A stretch of DNA of 64,000 nucleotides from Fusarium oxysporum f. sp. lycopersici 4287 (GCF_000149955.1 NC_030990.1:1116001-1180000), one strand, 5' to 3'; shown: positions 10,752-22,900, counted from the first letter of the stretch. A program made the numbers and translations. The notes: generated by a model not told the origin, from the sequence alone.

Positions 10752-11644
10752 ACCTGGGGCGGGTTCATTGGGCGTCTTGACTTTCTTGTTTGCTTGCTTG
10801 TTTATATCTTTTGCACAATATCTTAGCCATTATTCCCATATTAGATTTTGACCTTTGTCTCTTTGTCCTTCGGATACAGTATCAGGTCTTGTAATACCCA
10901 GAAGCGCTCACATTATGATACCTCATTATCCCTCTCATGACGTTACACTGTTTGCTCAGGTGATCATTGTCCCATCACATTTCCAAGGCCAACGAAACTC
11001 TTGTCACGGCCCTGAACGCGATGATTTCATAGACTTGTCATGCATGAGCCAAGGCATATGTCGTATTCCAATAGCGCTGCAGGCGTTAAGTCAAGCAAAA
11101 GCAGTACATCACATATCACTACTTAGGTATTGATTCCGCGCTTACCTCCTATCTTTAGTCTATATATAGAATAAGACAGAATACATCATTTTGTATCATC
11201 ACTAGTCATACGTAATTAGTCAATTGTAACAGTGACCCATCACGACAGCGTAGAGCCGCCAGCCTAGTACAAAGTTAACCCAGGTTCTATGACACATTAA
11301 TTTTTAATGGAAGCAAAAGAGAAAACTATGAATACCTGTGATTGACCCCTCCACGAGTTACACGGTGCCTCGTGCTCTCTTTCACAGTCTGGTGTGTGTT
11401 GTGTAAGTTGGCAGTTGAAGACGGCTGTTTTGCAAACTTAGTTGTCATGGCGTCCCTTCAAGTTGAGCCTCAACCAGGTACAGATGCTATTTGTCTCACC
11501 AGAGACTTTTGTTTGCAATAGCCAATAATCACTCTGCTGTCCCTACGAACCAAAGACCATGTATAAAACACTGCAGTATACTACTCACCCCCTCCCTGTT
11601 CGAGCTTTTCATTATCAGCTTTGTCTTCCACTCACTTGCCCAGC
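10752..11644. other. Intergenic region with possible orphan first exon
   Basis: About 0.9 kb. At 11448 an ATG opens a short frame (MASLQVEPQP) followed by a donor-like GTACAG. This could be a former first exon of the decarboxylase pseudogene that follows. Nothing else is recognisable. Confidence 0.35.
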
Positions 11645-12639
11645 ATGACAACCTCTTCTCCCCCACCTTTGAATGAACACTCCAGAACCACCAGAGATAA
11701 AGGCAAGGGCAGGACCAAACCGTTTTTTTGACGAGGTCGTTAGGCAGGGCGTCCTTTTTGAGACCGACAGCCCTGATTATCCAGAGGGCCAGAGCATCAT
11801 GCCACGTCAAGTCAGCGTCGACTCCATGCCAACGTCCGGCCTCACAGACGAACAACTTATCAATGAGTTTAAGTCTATTATTGCGAAGTATACTAACTCG
11901 AGGTCCCGAAACTTTTTGGGATTTCCTGGTGCTACTATGTGCCCTGCTGCACTTGGGGCAGCCCTCTTGATACCACTTCTAAACCAAAACATGGCGAACC
12001 CAGAGACTTGTCCGCCAGAAGCGACCCTTGTTGAGATGGAAGTCATACACTGGTTACGTGAGGCACTTGGCTATCCTGTACTTGGAACCTACACCAAAGC
12101 CATGGATATCGGCGGAGCCTTTACGCCTGGGGGATGTCTCTCAAATACTGTTGCGCTTTTGGCTGCGAGAGAAAAGGGGTTTCCCGGGTCACGCTTCGAG
12201 AGGCATTCCAGTGCTGCTGAGCAAGATCCGTGTGTTGGTACCAGATATGGCAGAGAATCACTCAATACGCGCAGCCATGGCCACGATATCACTTGGCGAG
12301 GAGAATATCATACCAGTTACCGTTGATGCTGAGTTTCATATGGATCAAGAAGCCTCAAGGCACATCATCGACCAAGAAAGGGGTCCAGGAAATACCATCA
12401 TGGTCTGTGTTGCATATGCAGGTGATCCAACGTGTTTGAAGATCGACGATTTACATGGTCTAGCGCAGATCCTTCAAGACAAAGATATCTGGCTTCACGT
12501 TGATGCCTGTCACGGCAGCCAACTTGCCTTCTCAAAACATCATCACTATAAGCTGCAAGGCATCGAAAAGGCAGACCCAATTACGATTGACCCGCAGCAA
12601 ACAATACTAGTTCCATATGACTGCTCTTTGGTCCTGTTC
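11645..12639 (+). pseudogene. Broken PLP-dependent (group II) decarboxylase
   Basis: Homology is clear to group II pyridoxal-phosphate decarboxylases (glutamate/tyrosine/aromatic amino acid type). Recognisable elements are FLGFPGATMCPAALGA, AFTPGGCLSNTVALLAA, AENHSIRAAMAT, a WLHVDACHGS block and PYDCSLVLF. The gene is disabled. The reading frame changes in the run of T near 11726 and again near 12177-12190. The motif that normally carries the PLP-binding lysine (DPHK) reads DPQQ. The gene stops at about 12639, roughly 120 or more residues short of a normal C-terminus. Beyond that point the plus-strand open frame is only the antisense of another gene fragment. Start is uncertain (11645, 11673 or an exon near 11448). 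Substrate cannot be assigned. Confidence 0.8.
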
Positions 12640-12861
12640 ATGATGCCGGTTGCTTCGATCAGGAATGATAGCCGCAACAGGGTCGATAAGGAGGTGATTG
12701 TCAAGCAAAAAGGTTGTACCACCTGGGAGGAACTTCTTGAGGTTTTGGAGGATGGTAAATATTCCTGTACCAGGGAAACCGTTGAGAATAACAATCTTGC
12801 CGGAGGGGTTCTGCTCAGGAAACTCAGGGTCTTGAAAGCGATGGTCTTGCAGAGTCGTCAT
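12637..12861 (-). pseudogene. Truncated P-loop kinase-like gene fragment
   Basis: On the minus strand a frame starting at 12861 reads like the N-terminal part of a fungal P-loop NTPase/kinase-like family. It has a beta strand KIVILNGFPGTG followed by a Walker A position, then LLDNHLLIDPVAAIIPDRS and HH. The Walker A lysine is replaced by Ile (GFPGTGIFT). The family similarity ends at about 12637, exactly where the decarboxylase similarity on the other strand begins, so the rest of the gene is absent. The frame stays open, but without the Walker A Lys and the rest of the fold it is unlikely to be active. Family assignment rests on motif recognition only. Confidence 0.55.
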
Positions 12862-12912
12862 ATTTTCGAGTACCGTCCTAGTTGAGAGTACTGAGTAATT
12901 TAGAAGTGGCAT

Positions 12913-13645
12913 GTGAGATTTGGTGGTGCTGATATGTACGAACAGATAAAATTTTCAGGCGGGCTATCTATTTACGTGAGTCACTGATATATGTTGTGCA
13001 TGTACCAAAGTTTGTAGATTGCGGTGTTACTACAGACTCAAAGTTTACCTTTCATCACTGTTTAACTTTACACAAACTTCCAGCGCTGGAACCTCTTACA
13101 CTCTTCCCATTAGATAGGCTATATCTATCTTCTGAACTATTACAATCGACCTTAGTGACACTACCAAAAAGTATCCGACACAAACAAAAGTTTGCAGATG
13201 GCGTTATCCTGTATCTAACTGCCTCACATAGCGGGTCTTATTTTCTACCCCCGCAGCCTGAAAACAGGTTGCCAGACTTGCATAATCCTGCGTTTCTGAT
13301 ACCTGTACGTCCAATGTGGTGTCCCTATCAACAATGCTGAGTTTGGACATCGGCCTAATGCCATGCTTTCTTACTCAAGTGATCATGCTCGTTTAGCCAC
13401 CATCAGCTAGTCAGGCAAGCTGTTACACTGAAAATTTATACTCACATTGCCAAACGCAAATAGAAGTAATGCATAGTATATCAATCACTCGTGGATCCCA
13501 CGTTCACCTCCCGCCGTCATTGCTTATATGAGAAAGCAGATGGGATTCGTATTACCCACGCCATGTAGTCGTACATGCTTGGGAAGGCTGAAACAAGGGC
13601 TCATTGCAACTATACCACGAGCAAAAGCAATGCGTAGACCATTAA
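12913..13645. other. Intergenic region
   Basis: About 0.7 kb between the pseudogene pair and the oxygenase-like gene. A plus-strand frame at 12996-13340 (114 codons) has no recognised domain and is not called. Confidence 0.45.
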
Positions 13646-16600
13646 CTAGTCACTCGTCAAGTCAATAACCTCTGCAGCATGCTCAATCCTGCGCTTTTCT
13701 CCCGTGGCTGGTCGGCGAGAAAAACTTGCCTGACCAGTCTGGCCAGTGCAGAGTTTCTCAATCTTTTCAAAATCCGAGCCGAGCAGCGTCTTGAGTTCGT
13801 CCCCTTTAAATCGACTGAACTGTTCAACAAGACAGACTCTCCATTTCTGCCAGTCCTGCCGCTTCACGTCCTGAAGTCGAGTTGTCTTGGTCACAACCAA
13901 GGTATTGGGGTTCGTATCCCGCCGTGTTTCGTGTTTGCACCCTATGCCTGCTCTGTCCACTTGTTGATGGATATGCTGACGACGTTTTTTGTTTATTGCG
14001 AATCTCCCAGTCATTTCTGTTGGGTGATTGAGAAAACCGTTCACCCACTCGCAGTCTCTACAGTCACACTGGACGCTTGGGAGTGACCAATCTGTAGGCC
14101 TAGCAGGCTGTGGGCCAAGACAAACATCAAGTACGGCCTGGACAACAGCCGAGAAGAATTTCTGACATGATGGGGTGCTAAGAGGTATAGAATACTCATG
14201 AAGAAGTGGAATGATTGAACGCAGAAAAGGCAGCCAGAGCAGGTAGAGCTCTGGTCGTGGGAGCTTGCTGGCTTGCAATGTGACTTTGACCAAAAATTGA
14301 TCCTTGAGATTATCCAACTCTGTGCTGACTTTGCAAAGCTTGGAGAAGAAGTCCTTCAAGGTCTCCCACGAGACTGCAGTCCCTATTTCACGTTTGGCTT
14401 GGGGCGGTACAGTTATCCAGGAGGGTCGACTTTTCTTTGCCTCCTCTTGGACAGCTTTTTCATCCCGCAGTAAAGTAAAGTCCTGTGAAGTGATCAAAAG
14501 CCGTGCCATAGTTCGGTAGAGCCGTATTCCTTCTTGGTGGGGAAGTTTGCCGTTGGTGCTCATGTTCATTAGTTGAGATAAGACCCTAAAGCCAAGTGCA
14601 GGAACTGAAAGCCTCTTCTCAAAAATGGGCACGACACTTTGCGTTCGTCAGCATCATAGACCCGACTAGGGGGTTGAAAGAACTCACCACTCCCTCAGGA
14701 ACAGGATGGGGTCGTCGAAGTATAGCGCCATAGAAATTATGGAGGATCCATCATGTCTTGTGACATCTCTAGGGCCGTCGCCTTCAACAAAGGCGTGCAA
14801 CATTTCACGAGTCCAGTCCATGATGGGCGCAGGCGTTGGAAGAGCATCGACGGCCAAGTCACGAGGTAGAGGAACCAAGTGAGAGATGGCTTGAAACTTG
14901 AGTCCTAGTTTATAAGGCTTAGTCAGTGCAACGGAGAGTCTGTTGTACGTTAACAAGGGATCTCAAACCATGCGTTGACCAAAACATACCCTCCTTTGAT
15001 CTTGCTGAACCTCTCCATAGCCTTGTCTTCCCCGTCAGGCTTGATCATCCACTGCCTAAGAGAGGTAAACACGTTCGATGGCAGGATTTTGAACAGCTTA
15101 GCTATAATTTCATCGACAAGCTGATACTCTCGATGCCGTAGGGCGGCATTGACGACATTTGGCAATACAGACGCGTCCTCCAATTCAGTTTCTCTGCTCT
15201 CCATGTAAAGCAGCCCTGGCTCAACAAGATCCAACATTGCAGTGAGCAGGTGTTCTTGCACACTTGGCTGTAAACATTGCTGGGCCAGGTAGTTGATTGG
15301 GGCTTGAGGAAAACTCTGGGGTGTTGCGCCATGATAAGAAGAGTCAGACTGAGTGAGGAAATCGACAAGCGACTCGTGAGGAGCGAGAGCCACAGCCTAT
15401 TCGAGCAATCAGAAATACTGAACGACGGGAGCAAAGAACGATACATACCCCTAGGCGATACCATTGAGTTGCCTGGGGACCCTGAATCACAAGTTAGTAA
15501 AACGAGGTTGGCAGCGATTCAATGGCGGGTCGATATATACATAGTTACCCATGTACCCTTCGTAATCTTCCTCACGAGGAGACATGTCTTCGAAAGCACA
15601 CGGGTCCGTGATATTCTTGTCGTCAATGGTCATCTGCCCCGCAACAACTTTACCTTGTAAATCTCTAACTGTCTTGAGCCTGTAATCTGTCTCCAGAACC
15701 TCGTCGAGATAATGGAATTCCCCGTCATCCTCATCATCGTACTCCCCCGTCGCACCGCGATAGTTATACTGCAAGTCTGAAGGATCAAATTCCACATTAC
15801 CCCTGTCCTCTTTCTCAAGTAATGCGAGAAAGATCGTGACAGGCAGTCCTTTACAGGCTTGTCGAAGAGCCGCGACCCTGGCTATGTCTGGCCCCTTAAG
15901 TGCCCGGTAAGAAATATTGTCTTCAGTATACTCGTGGTCCAGTACATGGTATACAAATGGGTTTTCCCGGGATGATGGATCCCGCGCAAGCCATCGTCTG
16001 ATGCAATGACGGAGTGGTCGGAGCTCAGATCGCTTGAGAGCAGCAGATGGACGCGGCAAAGATTGATCAATAGCAAGGTTGTAGGTCAGAACCCAACGAT
16101 AGCCCGAGGTGACGGGTAGGACCTCGTGATGCACATCCGAGTACCAGGCAGCACAGGAAGCCTCTTGCTTGGAAGAGCTGTACTTTACCTTCTCACCGCA
16201 GTGCTTGAGAACAACATCGCCACCAGTGTGCGGTGATGGCAGACTGACGACGAGTGTACCAAACATGCCTGGGATCTTTTCGGTGCTAATGGCATCATTA
16301 CTTGATTTTCATAACCATGGAAGCATGGAGACAAACTCAGTATGTGCCTTGAACATGGCACCTTTCTCGTAGAGCAGCATTTTGTAGAGCTCGGCACGAA
16401 TGGGCGTATTGATTCCCATCTTCTCAGCCACCATGTTGCACGTTTGTTTGAGAAGGCCGGGCCATTTCGACCAACCAATTGTGAATTGTGTTGGATCCAG
16501 CTCCCATGTATTTCGCACTGCAGTGTCGACAATAGTCTCGCTCCCTTTACCATAAGGTGCCTGGCGTGCCTGTGTGATAATCTGACGAGCATGAGCTTCA

Positions 16601-16851
16601 CTAAGCGGTAGGGGAATAGCTCCAACGCCATTCACAGATATGTCGAAACTAGAAGGAATATCCAATTTTGTATTGAATGCAAAACTACCCTCGGAGTTAA
16701 TGGCCTCAAGGAGCTTCATGAGATCAGTCGGGAAGTCCATTTTGAAGTCCAATGTGCTCAAGTCGCTGGCAACGCTTTGGTTGTCGTTGTCGTCATAATG
16801 GCCGGAGCCGGCGCCAGAGCCCGATGCACCACCAGCATGCACGGATGCCAT
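13646..16851 (-). CDS. Large 2-oxoglutarate/Fe(II) oxygenase-like protein
   Basis: Six exons give 980 residues: 16851-16337, 16285-15541, 15481-15449, 15396-14990, 14939-14688 and 14636-13646. All phases agree and the total length is divisible by three. The N-terminal third carries a prolyl-4-hydroxylase-like 2OG-Fe(II) domain. The first iron ligands (HTD, about residues 170-172) are created by joining exons 1 and 2; readthrough of the intron would give HTE and an early stop. GTLVVSLPSPHTGGDVV follows, and the distal block VHHEVLPVTSGYRWVLTYNL supplies the second His and the 2OG-binding Arg. The remaining 600 residues are helical with no recognised domain, plus a CDCRDCEW cysteine cluster. 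The extreme C-terminus, EVIDLTSD, resembles a SUMO-interacting motif. Substrate unknown; members are common in filamentous ascomycetes. Confidence 0.82.
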
Positions 16852-17339
16852 CTTCTTTGGAAGCTATTGCGGCCGTTGAAATGGTGAAATCAGATGGACG
16901 CGTCGCGCTTTGGCTTGAAAGTTACTTGATACGGTAAATGTGGGAGACTGGCCAATGACGTATAGGGATGTTCGGTATAAGTCGAATGAAGCCTCAATAA
17001 ACCTTGCATAACTCTTTGCTTTTTCGGTCGCATCAATGAAGAGAAGAACAGAGGTCAGACGCGACCAGTGATGAACTGGTTCAAACTTATGCTACAACTT
17101 TTGTGCTTTTTCATACTTGAAATGGGCCGTTCGAAGCTTCATTGCGCCATGACGTAAAAGTGAATGAGCAGGTACTTCCACGGTGTGAAGGGCTTGAGAA
17201 TGTGACGTAGCCAGTCGGGAATAAGTATAGTACAGATTGATTACCTTACTTGGCGACCTTTAACATCCATCCATTCAAACAGAACAAGAAAAAAGAGGTG
17301 TAACAGTCGTGAGCCGTAGAGATCAGAAACCTCCAGAAT
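16852..17339. other. Intergenic region
   Basis: About 490 bp upstream of the oxygenase-like gene, downstream of the secreted-protein gene. No coding or RNA feature recognised. Confidence 0.5.
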
Positions 17340-17994
17340 TCATATCAATTCTTTGAAGAATTTATCCAACTTTGCCTTTTCATCATCCTTGGACAGGAAA
17401 CTATTTTCATCTTTTGCACAATTCTCTTGCAGACACATGTACTTATTGGGGCCGATGTTTAGAGGCTTCTTAAACTCGAACATGGCGCTTATACCCGCCA
17501 GCTTGAGTCCGCATTCCGAGCAAAAGTCCCGTTCCTTTTTGTAAAATGCTTCAAGACCAAGCCCGCCCCTGCAAGAAAGTCAGCTTGATCAGCACATGGT
17601 TATCGAGACAAGCGGCCACTGACTCGTCGGCAACACAAAGATACTCCTGTGTCCCGAAAAGGGACAGGGCGTAATCTACTGTTGCGTCTAGCCCTAGAAG
17701 CCCTTCCAAAAGGTCTTCTTTGTAACAAGCTCTCGAAAAATCCAAAAAATATTGCCGAAGAGAAGAGCGGCATGACGATGAGCAGTATGATGCTGCTAGT
17801 GCTGGGTCCTTCAAATAAAGTCCGCTTTCTACCGAATCTCGACCGAGGACGAAAGGGCAGTCAATGTCTGTTGAGAGAGCTTGGCGACATTCTTCGTTAA
17901 CGGACTCGGGGATTGTGCCGTTCCATGGCTTGTAAGCGGTAGCTGAGTGAGTTGTGAGAGTGAAGACTATGGACGTGAAGATTGGGAATCGCAT
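17340..17994 (-). CDS. Small cysteine-rich secreted protein (effector-like)
   Basis: 199 residues from exons 17994-17624 and 17568-17340. The 55-bp intron (17623-17569) has a GTCAGT donor and a CAG acceptor and keeps the frame. The N-terminus is a signal peptide of about 20 residues (MRFPIFTSIVFTL..). The mature part has at least ten cysteines. Spacing such as YCSSSCRSSL with a downstream AC resembles cysteine blocks common in fungal secreted proteins, some of which flank LysM modules; no LysM is visible here. Small size, a signal peptide and many Cys fit a candidate effector or cell-wall protein, but function is not known. Start at 17994 is chosen because the signal peptide begins there; the longer frame from 18072 would bury it. 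Confidence 0.72.
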
Positions 17995-18233
17995 GGTTAC
18001 GAGTAATCGAGGAATAAGGAGAACGATTGACATATAAGAAGAGGGAATTGTGCTGAGAACGAGATCTCTCATGTGAGGTCAATGCATTGTTGGTCGAATG
18101 TCAAGATTACTGGATCGATCCACTCTTCATTTAAATTCTATACCAACGCTCCATGATGCTAACAACCAACAGCCAATACTCCATGCTCTCACAAACGCTA
18201 TAAAAAATCACAAAGAAATACGGAGTAGGCAGC

Positions 18234-18725
18234 CTAATCACCTCCTCCACCACCGCCTCCGCCTCCTCCACCATCACCACCACCGCCGCTGCTTCCACCA
18301 CTATCTCCTCCTCCGCTTCCTCCGCCCGAATTACTACATCCTCCTCCACTACTGCTGCCTCCATGATCTCCATGGCCTCCATAGCCATGACCGCCACTGC
18401 CTGAACCATCTTCTACTCCTCCCCATCCCCAATTCCCTCTATCCCTGTGCCCATGACCGTGACTGTTGCCAGCTGTGTCATCCGAGACTCCTCCATACAT
18501 GTTTCCAACGGGATAGTTTCCACCATCAGTGGTAGCTGGGACATGGTATCTTCCCCATGGAGGCCCAGCAGAGCTTGCCTTGTTTGTAGGTGTTTTCTGT
18601 ATATGTACTGGAGCTGTATAGGCGCGTCTTGGTATAGGTTCGTCAGGTGTTGGCTTTGACTTTTCAGTGTCTCTTTGCTTCTTCCGTCTTGGGAAATATT
18701 TGGTAAAAAGATCTTTAGGAGACAT
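18234..18725 (-). CDS. Glycine-rich low-complexity protein
   Basis: 163 residues, one exon. The N-terminal half is basic and Pro/Thr-rich (starts MSPKDLFTKYFPRRKKQ). The C-terminal 70 residues are dominated by Gly with Ser, His and Asp: HGHGHRDRGNWGWGG, then GGHGYGGHGDHGG and a terminal poly-Gly run ending in Asp. No signal peptide or catalytic motif. Gly/His-rich tails of this kind are disordered and may bind metals or other proteins; no function is assigned. The repetitive DNA (GGN codons) could also expand or contract, so the exact tail length may differ between strains. Confidence 0.6.
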   Translation of the reverse strand: MSPKDLFTKYFPRRKKQRDTEKSKPTPDEPIPRRAYTAPVHIQKTPTNKASSAGPPWGRYHVPATTDGGNYPVGNMYGGVSDDTAGNSHGHGHRDRGNWGWGGVEDGSGSGGHGYGGHGDHGGSSSGGGCSNSGGGSGGGDSGGSSGGGGDGGGGGGGGGGGD

Positions 18726-19914
18726 TGCAGTGGAATTGTGGTGATTGAGGACCAAAATATCGTATGAATTTGGGCGCGATGTTTGCCCTTTATACCTATC
18801 GAGACTCACTTACAAAACCGCCTCGGCTGTGTTGGTGCTAACTAAAATGGTATCCGTGGTGCCATCATCTTGACCTTCAGTCAAGTCGGGCGTCTTGCAG
18901 CCCATCTGACTCGGCTCAAACCGAACCGTCTTACGAGCTTCGAATATTCTAACCAAATGGAGAAAATAGCTTAAACAGAGCTTATGGTACTTTACTAATG
19001 CCTAAATGTTAGAAGTCGGTAAAGTAAGACATGCGATAGGATGAGACGAAGCTTATCCTTGTAATTTATGTATGCGCCGATATCGCTAATTCACGAGCTT
19101 GACTATGGAAGAACTTATAGGAGAGTCTCTTATTCTGTGAGCTATGTTCTGGGCTCTGTCCGTTCTTCTATAGTCAAGCTGAAAAGGACTCCACAGTTGA
19201 TACCATGAGCTTTATGGTCCGCCGTAGAGCCGTTAGATACCTCTCTCCACTTCTTACCGCCCGGCTGATATCGACTTCTTGCTCAGCCCCAGGCTCCTCG
19301 ATAAGCCAGACAAAAATGCCTGCTTTGGAAGAATGACGACACTTATTAGCTTGCTAGCGAGGCTGATTTCCTGGGTTGCGTAACGTGAAGAGAATGGTCA
19401 GTGTGGCCCGGGGCAGCTCGGCAGTTCGTTCATTGCCTTGCAAAGGTATAAGACACACACAAACTGCGATGCAAAGAACCTGAGTCTTGTACTGCAACAA
19501 CACCTGTTTATTACAAGATAACAGCAAAAGTTTTAGAATTAAACTTAGGACTGACGGTACGACCCAACTCCATTACAGTCGCTGCGATTGTTATTGGGCC
19601 ACAACTCTTCAATGCCATTGTATAGAATGTGGTTGGAATTATTTACTACTGTCCTTTTCTTAAGAATACACTTGGCCGGGGCATTGGCTGGCTTGGGTGG
19701 ATAAAAACAGCCTGCCGCCTTAAAATGTATCTGGCGAATTGCAGAAGCTGTTACCGGCATCTGTTTCCGTATAAAAACAAAATCATGGGCTGTTATTGGA
19801 AAGCGCCTTACACAGCCGAACCTGAACAGGATACCTAGGACCACTACCTGAAAGACTTCTTCGCACTCTCCAACCTCACCTCAACAACCAAGTTTACAGC
19901 TACAACATAACAAA
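18726..19914. other. Intergenic region, 1.2 kb
   Basis: Lies between the glycine-rich gene (minus) and the NLR-like gene (plus). No recognisable gene. It presumably contains both divergent promoters. Confidence 0.5.
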
Positions 19915-22900
19915 ATGAGTACTTTACCGGTACTTAATATATCAAGCATAATTTTCCGTTATTCTGGCCTTGTCGGAAATCTCATAGCTATCTCTTCAGC
20001 AGCCCGTGTTCCGCCAGGAAGTCCCCCCTTGCGGTATATATATGATCAACTCCTTGCGATCCAGTCGGAATTACAAGATGGCCTCCTTTCTTTACAGGAG
20101 GAAAGAGCCCTATCGGCTGACAGAAACTTTACTACGATACTAAAATGCGCGAGAGCGTGTGCAAGGGACTGTGGTACTCTTCTTAAGGCTGCCGAGACAA
20201 ATCTCGAGAGAGAGACTCAAAATGGGCAAGGGGGACAGTTCCTGCAGTTAGTTGATCAGCTGTTCGTGCCTTCATATTTTGGGAATCTTCAAGACTCGAT
20301 CAATGAGTATACTCGACCAAGTACTCGCCACTTGGCGAAGTGAGTCAAACCAGTCTTCATTCTATTGATCCATACTAACATGGATAGCAACATCATATGC
20401 CATGTGCATGACCAATTGAGAGACATTGAAAACCGGTTAAGCGTTTCTCTGGGATGCAATGCTTTTGAAGAGCTCCAAAGGTCCACAGGCCTTGTTGACG
20501 CTCAACTCGGCCAAATTCCTTGCGGAACAGAGGCTTGGGATGAAGTCTGTGACAGACTGCAACACATATTGTTCAAACTTTACCACCTACAGACAGCAGT
20601 CCCAATGTTATGCGCCCTCAACTATAGCGAGAGATCACTTCGCCAGAGTAGGATCTCGACAGCTCTTAAGGGAACGTTCTCCTGGGTCTTTCAAGAACAA
20701 ACAGACGATGTCATCAATGCTCAATCCTCGTTGCGTCGCTGGCTCACTTCAGATCAGAGCCTTTTTTGGGTCACAGGCAAATCATGTTCAGGGAAATCGA
20801 CATTGATGAAATTTGTTTCTGAACATCAGGATACCCGGACCTTACTGCAGAAATGGGCTGGGCATAGGGAGCTATTGATCGTCAATCACTACTTTGATGC
20901 TATGGGTCTACCAATCCAGAGATCATTTGAGGGACTTCTGAGATCCCTCGTATTTGGAATTCTCAGTGCAAAGCCAAGTCTCTTGAAGAATTCGCCGTCG
21001 AGTCTTGTTTCAGCATCGAGCGCCCTGCCGGCAACTTTCAAATTCGGACATATATTCAGCTCCATAACGAAGAATGCTGTTCCAGTCAAAATGTGTTTCT
21101 TTATCGATGGGCTGGATGAATATGAGGGAGATCATGCAAGGCTTTGTCAACTGATAGAAGATGTGGCAGCCCTCTCCTATGCCAAAATCATTGTCTCTAG
21201 CAGACCACGGGGTGCATTTGAGGATTCATTCGGTAGTTCTACTGAAACCACACTATCTCTGGAAGAGGTCAATCGAGGTGATATCAACAAATACATCAAA
21301 TTTCATTTGGAGGGAAGCCCTTTGCAAAAGAATAAGGACTGTTCGAAGTATAAGGATCTTGATCTCGAGTCCCTCAGTGCTCAAGCACAGGGGGACTTCC
21401 TCTGGGCTGTTTTGGTAACTCGTTTTCTCCTTGAGGATCCGTCTCCTTTGGCTGATGCCTACAACGGAGCAGAAAATGTTGAAGACATCCCCCACAACTT
21501 ATCAGGCCTAGCAAAGATTGTGGCAGAATCCCCGAACTTACAGTGTTATGGAAAAGCTGCTGAGTATCTGACAATCGCTCGCGAAGCAAAACGATGCCTA
21601 GCTGCCGAAATTCTCTTCTTTCACAACCTCGACTTTGCCAATGATATGTACGCTTTTATGACACCAACGGACCTTTTATCGCCCCATGACGAAGATACAA
21701 AAGAACTACATCACCAGATTCGTCGTGACATCATGCAGACATGTAGAGGACTGCTGGAAGTTGTCGATGGCCAAGTTGTCTTCGTGCATCGAGCTGTTTT
21801 GGAATTGATACATTCCGAAGAGTTTTGTAACTTCTTACTCACAAAGGTTCGGAAAGGGTTCGATTCTGATCTCTCAGTCTTCAAAGCATCCGTTTCTTGG
21901 TTCAAGCGCAAACGTTTCAGGAGCGGCGAATTCGTCGACTTACAGCCAGAGCCTGCAGCGGTCAGTTTAACATATGTACAGAGCCTTTCAAAGTTTCATA
22001 AGAAATTAGGGAGTACCTTGCCGGATTTTCAGGATACATTCAATCACCCAGTCGACGTTTACTGGATGACAAAGGCTGTCAACATCCGAGGAGGCTTTCA
22101 CAACGTATGCAAGCACGAAAGATGGCTGGATGTTATCAAAGACTTGGGATATAGCGACGATACTGCAGTATCAGTTTCAGACCCAGTCAAGAAGCTGTAT
22201 AAGCGATGGCTTCATCCATACGAAGAGCACCTGCACCGAAAGAAGCTAGAAGAACACGACCCTATGAAAGATATTGAAGACCTTGTTGAGAGCTTGAGGA
22301 AGTGTCTTGAATACGCACGACGTTGCGATCAAAAGGAAAATACTGTCGCCACGACTTGGGCACTCCTTGACAACGTTGAAGAAAGTCTGTTGTCCATGAC
22401 CGCGAGGAATCAATTCAACATATCGGATGTATCTATGGCAAGGGGCATTTACCGTCATCTTGTGATTGAATCCGGTATCCAGAGATACATCGCGAACAAA
22501 CTCTGGGTTGATCCAGGATATTGTGATAACAAATATTCACAGAAGTACCGATCACCTCTATGTTCTGCGCTTGGAGCGGCACCACATAACCTTCATCCTG
22601 CGCATCTAAGTCCAGAGTCTATGGATAGATCACTCTTCAAATCTCTTCTTGCTCTTGGGCATGAGCCAAATAAGTTTCACCATACAGGGGAGACACCCTG
22701 GGTGTCTTTTGTGAATACCCATATTCCTAACACATTGTCCAATTCACCCCCGGGGCTCAACAAGATAAACATCAATTTGATAAATGAGATATCTATTCTC
22801 ATGCTTGAACATGGGGCCAGGCCAGGGGATCATGTCGAACTTCTAGACAAGAAATCGAGGACGTGGAAAGTTCCAATTTGGTTCAAGTTCCTTATGCTGG

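Noticed and set aside
12996..13340. 114-codon plus-strand frame beside the pseudogenes
   Set aside because: No domain, no CT-rich leader; could not be supported.
18226..18420. CTC/CAC-rich repeat as a satellite
   Set aside because: It is the complement of the Gly/His codons of the minus-strand glycine-rich gene.
19915..20343. Separate 142-codon gene before the NLR
   Set aside because: A GTGAGT donor at 20340, a TACTAAC branch site and a TAG acceptor at 20387 join it in phase to the NACHT frame, so it is exon 1.
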